Positions 1-11,200 of a stretch of 64,000 nucleotides of DNA are shown piece by piece. Both the position numbers and the translations under genes were made by a program. Source of the stretch: Antedon bifida (lineage: Eukaryota > Echinodermata > Crinoidea > Comatulida > Antedonidae); NCBI GenBank assembly GCA_963402885.1, contig OY727101.1:14236417-14300416 (forward strand), given 5' to 3'. Below the pieces are notes generated by a model, which did not search any database, was not told the DNA's origin, and saw nothing but the letters and a program-made list of their open reading frames with translations. How positions within the stretch are numbered: position 1 is the stretch's first letter; every line of letters starts with the position of its first letter.

Positions 1-73
1 GAATATCACTACCATACTTGGGCACATCAACTGATTTTGTCAAACTAGTTTGATAGTGTAGACAGAGCTTTAG
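1..73. mobile_element. Family A MITE, right end, cut by window edge
   Basis: Ends with the family A terminus (reverse complement of AAGCTCTGTCTACACTATCA) after the internal CACTACCATA...GGGCACATCA block. The left part is outside the window. Confidence 0.75.
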
Positions 74-206
74 AGTACATCTACACTTTAAGCATAGTGT
101 AGTGAGCTGTAAATCAGCAGACCTAGTTCCTCAAACTTGCACTGTTTATATGCGAGCAGTTTGGAGTAGATCATCATACCTCTATCATTTTTTTGGTCAT
201 ATAGAC

Positions 207-2036
207 CATGCCCATTTATGCCTGTGTATCGTATCATGATTAGTACAACTAATTCCATATGGAAGGACTTGCTGCACTGTATCTCATCTTTTACGCCCCT
301 ACGATCCTCTAGGTCATGGGTCAACTAGAACTGTACATCTGGAGATAGGCACCACTGGGAGACATGGAGTATGCCTGTGTATCGTATCTAATGAGAAAAA
401 CTACTAATTCCCCTATGGGAGGACTTGGTGCACTGTATCTCATCTTTTACGCCCCTACGATCCTCTAGGTCATGGGTCAACTAGAACTGTACATCTAGAG
501 ATAGGCACCACTGGGAGACATGGAGTATGCCTGTGTATCGTATCTAATGAGAAAAACTTCTAATTCCCCTATGGAAGGACTTGGTGCACTGTATCTCATT
601 TGCTAGGCCCTACGATCCTCTAGGTCATGGGTCAACTAGAACTGTACATCTAGAGATAGGCACCACTGGGAGACATGGAGTATGCCTGTGTATCGTATCT
701 AATGAGAAAAACTTCTAATTCCCCTATGGGAGGACTTGGTGCACTGTATCTCATCTGCTAGGCCCTACGATCCTCTAGGTCATGGGTCAACTAGAACTGT
801 ACATCTAGAGATAGGCACCACTGGGAGACATGGAGTATGCCTGTGTATCGTATCTAATGAGAAAAACTTCTAATTCCCCTATGGGAGGACTTGGTGCACT
901 GTATCTCATCTGCTAGGCCCTACGATCCTCTAGGTCATGGGTCAACTAGAACTGTACATCTAGAGATAGGCACCACTGGGAGACATGGAGTATGCCTGTG
1001 TATCGTATCTAATGAGAAAAACTACTAATTCCCCTATGGGAGGACTTGGTGCACTGTATCTCATCTTTTACGCCCCTACGATCCTCTAGGTCATGGGTCA
1101 ACTAGAACTGTACATCTAGAGATAGGCACCACTGGGAGACATGGAGTATGCCTGTGTATCGTATCTAATGAGAAAAACTTCTAATTCCCCTATGGAAGGA
1201 CTTGGTGCACTGTATCTCATTTGCTAGGCCCTACGATCCTCTAGGTCATGGGTCAACTAGAACTGTACATCTAGAGATAGGCACCACTGGGAGACATGGA
1301 GTATGCCTGTGTATCGTATCTAATGAGAAAAACTTCTAATTCCCCTATGGGAGGACTTGGTGCACTGTATCTCATTTGCTAGGCCCTACGATCCTCTAGG
1401 TCATGGGTCAACTAGAACTGTACATCTAGAGATAGGCACCACTGGGAGACATGGAGTATGCCTGTGTATCGTATCTAATGAGAAAAACTTCTAATTCCCC
1501 TATGGGAGGACTTGGTGCACTGTATCTCATCTGCTAGGCCCTACGATCCTCTAGGTCATGGGTCAACTAGAACTGTACATCTAGAGATAGGCACCACTGG
1601 GAGACATGGAGTATGCCTGTGTATCGTATCTAATGAGAAAAACTTCTAATTCCCCTATGGGAGGACTTGGTGCACTGTATCTCATCTGCTAGGCCCTACG
1701 ATCCTCTAGGTCATGGGTCAACTAGAACTGTACATCTAGAGATAGGCACCACTGGGAGACATGGAGTATGCCTGTGTATCGTATCTAGTGAGAAAAACTA
1801 CTAATTCCCTATGGAAGGACTTGGTGCACTGTATCTCATCTGCTACGCCCCTACGATCCTCTAGGTCATGGGTCAACTAGAACTGTACATCTGGAGATAG
1901 GCACCACTGGGAGACATGGAGTATGTCTGTGTATCGTATCTAATGAGAAAAACTGCTAATTCCCCTATGGAAGGACTTGGTGCACTGTATCTCATCTGCT
2001 AGGCCCCTACGATCCTCTAGGTCATGGGTCAACTAG
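207..2036. repeat. 155/156-bp satellite array, about 12 copies
   Basis: The landmark GACATGGAGTATGCCTGTGT recurs at 361, 517, 672, 827, 982, 1138, 1293, 1448, 1603, 1758 and 1913, a period of 155-156. Copies are near-identical; the first (from about 207) and the last two are the most diverged. Two variants of one segment alternate (TTTTACGCCCC and TGCTAGGCCC). The array ends about 17 bases from the splice donor of EXOC5 exon 10. Confidence 0.97.
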
Positions 2037-2053
2037 AATGCGACAATACATAC

Positions 2054-5000
2054 CCTCCTTGCTGGTCAAGTCTCTTCTTGGTATGGTTGAGTGATTTGTA
2101 GTACAATCTAAGATGCTCCGTCATCTTGCTTTTCAAATGGTCCATCTCCAATTTAACATAGTCATCTAAGTATTTTCCAAACACATGTTTCATCTGCCGG
2201 TTCAAGAAGTTTGAATCAGAGCCCAGTCGGAAACTACCTAACCCTTTGGTAAGTTTTGACGTTCTGTAAGATAAGCAATACATGATCAAAGCTTAATTTA
2301 GAATACAGTAGAATAAACGATTGCCTAACATTGACCTATGAAATCAGTGAAGCGTGAAGTTAGCACTGTGCTATTATGGTAGTTTCTATCAACAGACCCA
2401 CTGCAGTCATGATTAATCATTTAATATCTAAAGCTCTGTCTACACTATAAACTTTATTTGATAAAAAAATGTGATGTGCCCATATATGGACATGATGATG
2501 TCATTTCACTACTATATTTGAGCATATCACTACCATATTTGGCCACATCACACTTTTTTGTCAAACTAGTTTGATAGTGTAGACAGATCTTTAGAGTACA
2601 TACACTTGAAGCATAGTGTTGTAAGTGAATTGTAAGGGTTTAGTAACAGTGGTATTTCCTGCCCTGAATAGACAAAGCTTACGAGTACATACACAGTAGA
2701 TAGCGATCTGTGCCAATACATTGCTCTGTTTCAGAATTGTTTAGAAAATGAAGCTAAGAAAAGCATATACTGTACCTTGCATATAGCTCATACAGTTGAG
2801 AAAGAAATTTATCTGTGTCTTCTCTTGTACTACCAAGTCGATGTTGTACATGGCACTGCAACCAAAGCAATATAAAATTAAACTTTACATTGGTATAACA
2901 GCTATGAACACTCACTGGCTAAACCAAGGGACTTTGTGTTTATAGTTAATACATATTATTACAATTGTAATGTTGAACAAAGGCTAAAAACACTCTTTGC
3001 ATCCCCAGCATTAGATGCTCCGTAGGGGCCCTAAATCTGAGTATTTGGCCATTGTGTATATACATTTTTAAAGTATGCTGACATGTTTATATATATTAGT
3101 AGTCCTATTATTGCCACACATAAATCAAAATGTCCTACCTTTAACACTTGTTGGTACAGGCATTGCACAAACTTGCCCATTACAAGTTCTGGTGTGCTGA
3201 AAACTTCTTGTGTTAAGAAATTCACCTGTCTACAGATTGGCATAAGATCATCATAGATGTCTCTAAAAACCTGTAAACTCTGTAAAATAGATTAAAAATA
3301 ACATTAAGATTGTGTGAATCCGGGACATTTTGGACAAGATGTCTTACTAGGCCAAAAAGCCACACTTTTAATATGCTTGTATTTTTCGCTATTTATCTAG
3401 TTTTAAAACATGTTTGAACTATTTAGTAGTATGTCACATTGTATTGTAAACACATTTACAATACCCACATTTCTTGGTTTTTGGTATTGGGAGAGTTTAC
3501 TTGTATCATATACTGTATTTAAATTGTATATAATATTGTTAATTCTACTATATTAAAATGAATATGATAAGTTACACATATTTAAATTGTACATAATATT
3601 GTTAATTCTACTATATTAAAATGAATTTGAAAAGTTACCTTTTGGTTCGTTTCAATGAAAGATTCAACACATCGGTTGTAACCCTGAAAAAAACATATAA
3701 CTGGATTTAAAAGGGCTAATTATGAGGGCTTCAGCTCTGTCTACACTATCAATCTTAAAAAAAAAAGATGTGATGTGCCCATATATGGACATGGTGATGT
3801 CATATCACTACCACATTTGGGCACATCACAGTTTTTTAGTGTAGACAAAGCTTTAGGCAAATCAAAGAATTTCTTGTACAGGTCAGTCATTATTATCACT
3901 TGTCATGATTTGGGAAGTTTACCTTAAAATTAAGCAAGATGTCCGCTAGTTCTCGCATTCTTTGTTTATCACCATCTTTATGAGCATTGTCAAATTCACT
4001 GATTAAATTACTTTCAATAGCAATGTATTGGTCTGCAAAAGAAAACAATCAATTAGAAAACATGGTATCTGTATATGAAACAGAAATTCTAATAAAGAAT
4101 ATCCGTTGTTGCAGTTTTTGCTTCTCTTTAACATTTACAAACTATCATTTATTTCAGCATTTATCATGTACTATCAGTAACGAGAGGTTAAAAACAGACG
4201 AGGCAAAGAATTGTTTTAAATATAAATTATTAATATAAAATATGACGATCTGTGCTGGGGAATTGGGGTGGGTGGTTAAAAATAAAAAATGTCAGATGAG
4301 GCGAGCACCTTGTCTGCCTCATGCTAGCTATGGACTTGACCATCATTGGTATTTTTGGTATTCATCTCTGTAAATTTAATCTATATTATCAGTACATATA
4401 CTTGATAAATATCACCAGACAATTTTTATCATATATTTTATATTTTTGTATATCCTTTGGCAATATTTATCTAACAGATTCTTCTCTAGCTTTATGTTTT
4501 ATATCTCACTGAAGAAAGGAATACATATTTTTCTTACCTGTTATTCTTTTCTTTGGATGTGCAAACCTATCAAAGAAGAAAAAATGGATTAACAAAAAAA
4601 TGGTTTTTAGTACTAAGGAATGGAGGAAAGTATGTTGCTAAAAATAGTAGGGAAATAATAGGATCTTAAAGACACATTTTTACATACTTATCTGAAGGCA
4701 GCTCTTGAGCAATTAGATATAACTTTTGTATAACATCTGCAGCTTCATTTAACTAAATAAAAAAATAATGGTAACAAAATTTAATTATTACCAAAACATA
4801 ACATTACCACATTTAAGGACAACTTTACTGAGAACCATATTTTGACAACTTATTTAGAATGTACATATGTTTTCAGAACAATTGCACAAATTACTATTTT
4901 GCTGCGCACTCTCTTCCGAAGCACCAACAATTGCTAGTAAACACACTTTTTAAATAAATCTTAAAAAAATAGAAATGTAGAATTTCTTTATTGTTTCTTT

Positions 5001-7165
5001 TACCTATCTGGATATTGAAGTGTTTCTTCAAATAACAGACTAAACATTTTGGCAAATTTAAGGCTAAGCAGGTCAAATTAGCAATTTGAAATGACAGATA
5101 CCTATCTCTTGTATGTTAACAACAGTGAAAACTCATGAGGTAGATTTTGCTAAGCACACTCAACATCATAGCAATTTACGTGGATGGCTATACAGCGAGA
5201 GCATGTGGAAAAATCGTAAATCTTGCAATTTTTCTGAAATCATATACATCTAAATACGTTGTGAAAAAATATGGTTCTCGGTAAAGTTGTCCTTTAATAC
5301 ATAAATAAATAGAAATGAATAGCGAAAAAAGAAAAAATGTCTTGACAAATTCGGAGTTTGTTTAATTTACCTGAAATGGGTCACTGAATATTTCAGCTTG
5401 AGGTTCAAATTCGTTAGTGAACATAAAGAAGTAGTGTATGAGTTTTTGGGCTTCCTGGTCTCTAGCTCTGGGTGTGTTTACACCTTCAAGTTGGTCACCA
5501 AGATGGACCACTTTTGTTGCTACAGAACTAATATGCTCATCCAACTCTTGAAAGTTTGTAAAAGCTTTCTGTAAAATAAAAACAAGTAGGTTTGGTTTAA
5601 AGCTCTGTCTACACTATCAAACTAGTTTGACAAAAAAGTGTGATGTGCTTAAACATGGTAGTAATATGCCCAAATATGGTAGTGATATGACATCATGTCC
5701 CTATATGGGCACATCACATTTTTTGTCCCATAAAGTTTTATAGTGTAGACAGAGCCTACGAAACAATATAGTAGGCCTTTAGCTATCTAAATATTTGTGT
5801 TTTCAAATGTGGCTTAAACATATTTTTAGGGCTTGTACTGTAAGATTTTCAACCAGCCCAAGAAAAATGAAGAGATGTAGTACAATTAAAGAGATAGAAA
5901 TATATTAATAAGTAATTTGACAAATCACGAGCAACAATTGAGATGAATCGTTGCTTATAATTGGTCAAATACCTTTGTGTGTACGTGCTTGTGTTGCACC
6001 CTGGGAGTCAATCTTTTACAGAAGGTGCACATACCTTATTAGTTTTGCGAAGCCCGTCAACACTCACAGCGTGCCTTGTCCTTTCACTCTGTAGTGATAA
6101 TTCTTCCTTTTTTATTTTTTCATCCATCTTCATACTCATTAGCTTAAGTTCTTCTATGGTACATTCAAACGCGATAAGCATTTTCTTAGCATCAAACGTT
6201 CCCGTCCCATCCCCATTTCTTTTATTTTCACCTTGAACCCGCCAAGCCAACTGTTCGACAAAATGGCTAGGTTCAAAGTAAGGATTCTAAATTAAATACA
6301 AAAACAATATTTAATTTATTAATATTAATAACAAGCCTATAACCAATTTGATAAAAAAAATAAAAAAAAAATTAACTATTTAATTAACTATTAACTATAC
6401 CGGTAATTAATACATTCTGGAATCTTCTTCAATCATAATTGATGTAGACCTAGGCTAACTAGACCTAAACCTAATATTATTATAAAATCATCATCATAAA
6501 AACCATCTATTAACATTACTATGTACTCTAGGCCTAGGCCATACCCAACTACTTGTTTAGCTAAGATTAAGAACGACCTAGCTAGGCCTAGCCTTATACC
6601 ACTAAGTGTTTAGTTTTATTAGCTTAATTTGATAAAAAAAAGTTTTTAAAATAATTAATTAGGCCAAATTTACATTAAAAAAAATTCTTTAGAAATTAGA
6701 ATCTTCTTCAATCATAGGCCTATGTACTATGTAGGCCTAGGGCCTAATTTAAGTCCAACATATTAATTAGGCCTATTATAAAATTAGAAAAATGTAACCA
6801 TATTTATTAATATTATCTAATAATAACTATCTACTCTACTAGGCCTAACTACTTGTTTAGCTAATAACGAACTAGCCTTTAACACTAAAGTGTTTACCGT
6901 TAGCCTAGTTTTTAGTAACAGTTCTATATTAATGGACGAAACGACCACAAAACCCAATATAAGGCAGAAACAACACTGTTCCTCCTATCATGTTTTGTTA
7001 GCTGTGGGGCGAGGCCTACTCTAGTTTGGGGTTAGACTTTGAAATAGGGTCTTAGTATTAGGTAATATAATTTGATAATCATTAGTTCGTACATGTAACA
7101 ATTTCTGAACAAATTCAACTTAAAACTAATATGATTATTACCTCAAATTCTTTCATAGAAGACAT
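2054..7165 (-). CDS. EXOC5: Exocyst complex component 5 (Sec10), N-terminal half, partial
   Basis: Subunit of the octameric exocyst that tethers secretory vesicles to the plasma membrane. Ten exons read in frame on the minus strand: 7165-7142, 6286-6035, 5568-5371, 4752-4688, 4566-4538, 4032-3923, 3683-3639, 3279-3139, 2855-2776 and 2263-2054, giving 384 codons plus two bases. The vertebrate protein is about 700 residues, so roughly the C-terminal half lies beyond the left edge. Recognition rests on colinear match to Sec10: HLGDQLEGVNTPR in exon 3, EAADVIQKLYLIAQELP in exon 4, RMRELADILLNFK in exon 6, and LGSDSNFLNRQMKHVF in exon 10. The first exon encodes only MSSMKEFE. Exon 2 and 3 residues (about 9-120) are charged and look like the N-terminal coiled coil. 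Several introns carry family A MITEs. The intron after exon 10 holds the 155-bp satellite. Boundaries are by eye from GT-AG sites and homology; exon 8 could start at either of two nearby AGs. Confidence 0.93.
2430..2593. mobile_element. Family A MITE, full length
   Basis: Starts AAGCTCTGTCTACACTATA and ends with the inverted copy; flanked by TA on both sides, as expected for a Tc1/mariner-type insertion. The body contains the recurrent GTGATGTGCCCATATATGGA and GGCCACATCACAC blocks, themselves inverted. It lies in the EXOC5 intron between exons 2855-2776 and 2263-2054. Confidence 0.85.
3731..3854. mobile_element. Family A MITE, shortened
   Basis: Both ends are recognisable (AGCTCTGTCTACACTATCAA and AGTGTAGACAAAGCTTT). 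The centre is about 40 bases shorter than the 164-bp copy at 2430. It lies in an EXOC5 intron. Confidence 0.8.
5599..5757. mobile_element. Family A MITE, full length
   Basis: Carries the AAGCTCTGTCTACACTATCA end, the CAAACTAGTTTGACAAAAAA subterminal block and a mutated right end (ACAGAGCCTA). It sits just upstream (gene sense) of EXOC5 exon 5568-5371. Confidence 0.85.
6287..7141. other. EXOC5 intron 1
   Basis: AT-rich, with the densest cluster of TAGGCCTA and CTAGGCCTA in the window (about six within 6520-6845). No exon or element recognised. Confidence 0.6.
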
Positions 7166-8283
7166 TTTCTAAGCTAGGCCCTAGGCCCTCTGGAGAAATT
7201 TTACACAGCAGAGCAGATCAGAGAGATTTGTTTTCATCGGCCCTCTATCGACGGCTTCAAAACTTTTTTTTAATTGGCTAGCTATCAAACTTATAAATTT
7301 ACATATTATGGTGCACGTGCATGCTATATTATAGTTAAGTCAGTAGTAAAAATGCGGTAAAACTAAACTACTTTCTGTGCGTTTGTTTGTTATATAATTT
7401 TTTGCTATTGCACGCGTGGGTTATCACATATTGGAAATGGCCTTTGAAGGTTTAAACGACATTTGAAAACTACTAACACAGTCGTAATCGGCCCTTTATT
7501 TGTGTTTCCATGATGATACTGATATCAGGTAATTGTTGATTTACAATCGATGTGAATAATATACATTTAAAACACCTGTTGCATCTATTATCAGCCGAGG
7601 TTACTGACACAAACTGAGACAGACAAACGTCAGAGTTAAAAACAAAAATCAACAGAGATTGCAGTGTGAAATTCATCACACCGATAGAAAAACTTTTACA
7701 GAGGGGTGTATTGTAAAAACTAGCATTGGTAGGCCTAATACTGTGTGTATAATAATAGTAGTTAATTCTTATATAGCACACAGCATAAGCAAGCTCTCAA
7801 TGCACTGTATAGGCCTACCACCCACAGAGGCCTACACCATCCGTTCCACAGTTCCAACATAGGTAAAAACATATAAATTGTAATGTATTGTTTGAAGGTT
7901 TGCATGGCGAAATCAAATGTTGATATAAAGTTTGCTTTATATCAACAATATAAATTGTAATTTTTAATATTTAATAAAAACAATTAGAGCTGAAATGTTG
8001 AGTTCGGTGGTCATCGGAAGTTTATAATGTTAAATATTAACCAACTGTTATCTACTCACGAAGCATTGATAAATAAAATTAATTTTTCAGGACTAATGAA
8101 CGACGTACATACATTTTGATGATGAGATCGTGTAACTTTTGCCACACGGTGTCTGATTATAATGCGCTTATCGTATCACCTGATATACGTGACGCACGCA
8201 CGGATAAAGATCGTGTTGCATGTTATATATTCAAGTTATCTGTTATACTAATTATAATCATTATTGTGTTCGATTGATGTGAA
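7166..8283. other. Divergent intergenic region EXOC5 / SRCR-ZP
   Basis: Holds the presumed promoters of both genes. A direct TTGATATAAAG/CTTTATATCAACA inverted repeat lies at 7919-7950. Small frames here have no coding support. Confidence 0.6.
8223..8230 (+). promoter_or_regulatory. Candidate TATA box of the SRCR-ZP gene
   Basis: TTATATAT lies 54-61 bases upstream of the first in-frame ATG (8284), a spacing that leaves room for a start site near 8255 and a short 5' leader. An in-frame TGA at 8275-8277 shows the ORF cannot extend further up. Assignment is by position only. Confidence 0.3.
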
Positions 8284-11200
8284 ATGATCATTTTTAGAGA
8301 CACGATGGCATTCTCAATAGTACAGGTACTCGTCTTATGTTTGTTGCCATTGTCAACGGGTAAGTACAAAGTTCAGAAAAAGATCAACTTAACTTTGTTT
8401 TAAGCCAATGATTTCGCTTAAGTAAGTTTTAAAATAACTTAAATAAATATTTTTACATTAGGCCTATGTTTTCTTAAATCTTAGATAAAGACATCCATTC
8501 CATAAGATAAAAGGAGCTGGTTTGATAAATAAAACGTATGAGTTTTTCACTTAATTAATGTCTTCTTAACTATATTGACTTAACGATTCATACATGCTCG
8601 CCATATTGTGTTAAACGGTATACGGTAACAATATGTTTTTAACAACATTTTACGACGGGTACAACTACAAGACCTCATATATCGAGAGTGATGTGACACT
8701 TTGTAATTGTTTTTTGTTCGTTTTTCATTTATCTGTTTTTGTATATCTCAACGCAAACATAATTTCTATGTATATAGGCCTATTTTATATGTAAATTACA
8801 ATAAATGGAAGTAATTTTTCCACTGATGAATGAATGAACAAAACTCAAATAAGTATAGAAATTACCTATAATTTATCACGGTATGCCAGTGTAGTGATGA
8901 TGTACGAAGTTGGTGATGAAAATAACGTTTCAATGACGACTTTTACGATTTAGGCAGGCAGCGTATTTGCTGCTGGGAACTTTTGAGGATGATTCGGCTA
9001 ATATGTCTGGTTCAAAACCTGTAAAACAAAAGCAATTGCGAATATATGGTTTAGGCCTACAATGAACTATTTGGTGAAATAATATTATTAACAAGAGATG
9101 CATCTCGACTGCATTCAAAACACTCGTCTTTCTTCAACCTGCTGAAATATACCATTTTACTTCCACATAGCGTCGACATTACATATGCGTTTGACGGGAC
9201 CGCAACCACACGAAGGACGAGTTGAAATATGGACAACCATTGGCCGTAACAGCGAATGGACGACAATTTGTGGCAACGGATGGGACATGCGAGATGCTAA
9301 CGTTACATGTAGAGAGTTGGGGTACATGCAGGCTGAAGAAGCCTTCGCCAACAGCGATATGTTTGGTGAAGGAACTGGAGTGATCTTTCTCAACGATGTT
9401 GATTGTCAAGGTACAGAATCGTCATTGGCTTACTGCCGGAATACGAACTGGGTCGAACAGAACTGTACGCACCGTCGGGATGCAGGCGTCAGGTGCCGGC
9501 CTTTAGAAGGTAACGATGTCTTTTCTTTTGAAGAACATATAAGATGATGAGCTGGTTGGTGCGTGTAGCTTGGTGATAGCAATGAAGGATGAAAGAGTAT
9601 TTGTCACTGGTGGTGATGGGATCATGGTGATGGTTTGTGATAGCGAGTCTCACACACGATGGTTGCGTGTTGTAGCGAGTCTCACACACGATAATTGTGT
9701 GTTGTAGCGAGTCTCACACACAATGGTTGCGTGTTGTAGCGAGTCTCACACACGATGATTGCGTGTTGTAGCGAGTCTCACACACGTCACGATGATTGCG
9801 TGTTGTAGCGAGTCTCGCACACGATGATTGCGTGTTGTAGCGAGTCTCACACACGGTGATTGCGTGTTGTAATGAGTCTCACACACGATGATTGCGTGTT
9901 GTAGCGAGTCCTCACACACGATGATTGCGTGTTGTAGCGAGTCTCACACACGATGATTGCGTGTTGTAGCGAGTCTCACACATGATTACGTGTTGTAGCG
10001 AGTCTCACACATGATTACGTGTTGTAGTGAGTCTCACACACGATGATTGCGTGTTGTAGCGAGTCTCACACACGATTATTGCGTGATCATTGGAAGGATT
10101 ACGGTATAATTTTACCAGTATCCTTTACTATCTGCCTTGCTTCTGGTACGAATGAAATACTACAAGATGACGGATTCATGAGGGGTAGGGTAGGCGAATT
10201 CTGTCCTGTAAAAAGAAAATAGGAACATCTGTCCCGAGTTGTTTAAAGATAATCGCCATCTCGGGAAAAATCCTGGATCCCCCTCTGTTTGGTGTTAAGT
10301 TCCTGCCAAACCATTAACAACCTCTTTAGTCTGTTCTTATTCTACCACTTTTCGCAATAGAGTCAATCCGATTAGTTGGTGGAAGCAACAGCTTAGAAGG
10401 AAGACTTGAGATAAATTATCAAGGTGTATGGGGAACAGTGTGCGATGACAGATGGTCAAACACTAACTCGGACGTCGCCTGTCGACAATTGGGATACTCG
10501 TGGAGTACAGGCTTTTTTAGCGACGCACACTTTGGTGAAGGACCCGGACCAATCTTCCTGGACGATGTCTCGTGTTTTGGCGACGAAGACACTTTAGTAG
10601 AATGTAAAAATCTACTAGGCCCTAGGGGTAATTGTCTGCATGAAGAGGACGTTAGTATCGTATGCCATCAAGAATCAACAAGTATGTAAATCGACGTTAA
10701 TGTCTTGAAATATTCTGGCAGATACATAGACACTGTAGTATCACATAATTTGCCTATGATATTTCACAAAGTATAGATACAGTATCGAGTATCGACTAGA
10801 CTGAAATGTCCACTTAATTCAACATACGAAAGAACATGTTATCATCATTGCGTACGCTGAACTCTGCGACATAGCGCACTTATAACAAAATACACTTAGG
10901 CCTAAAATGTTAAATTTTAAACGCTAGCGTCAATGCGTTATAGGATCAAGGCAATCTAACAACAGGGTGCTGAGCTTCGGATATCAAAAGGTTTATCTGT
11001 GGCTGCTACTCGATCAGTTCCACGCCCCTTAAACAGACACCGCGCGCCGCGGAGAATATGTACATAATGGTACAGTACTGTGTGTATTTGTCGCAGCCAG
11101 ACATGTGATCAAAGGACTGTTACGAGTTCCTGTCTTGGAAAGGGGAGCTCAGTGTCCTGTTGTTAGATTGCCTGCCTGGTTAGATTAGTACTTAGAAATT

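Noticed and set aside
88..324. 78-codon ORF at the left edge
   Set aside because: Lies across the MITE flank and the first satellite copy.
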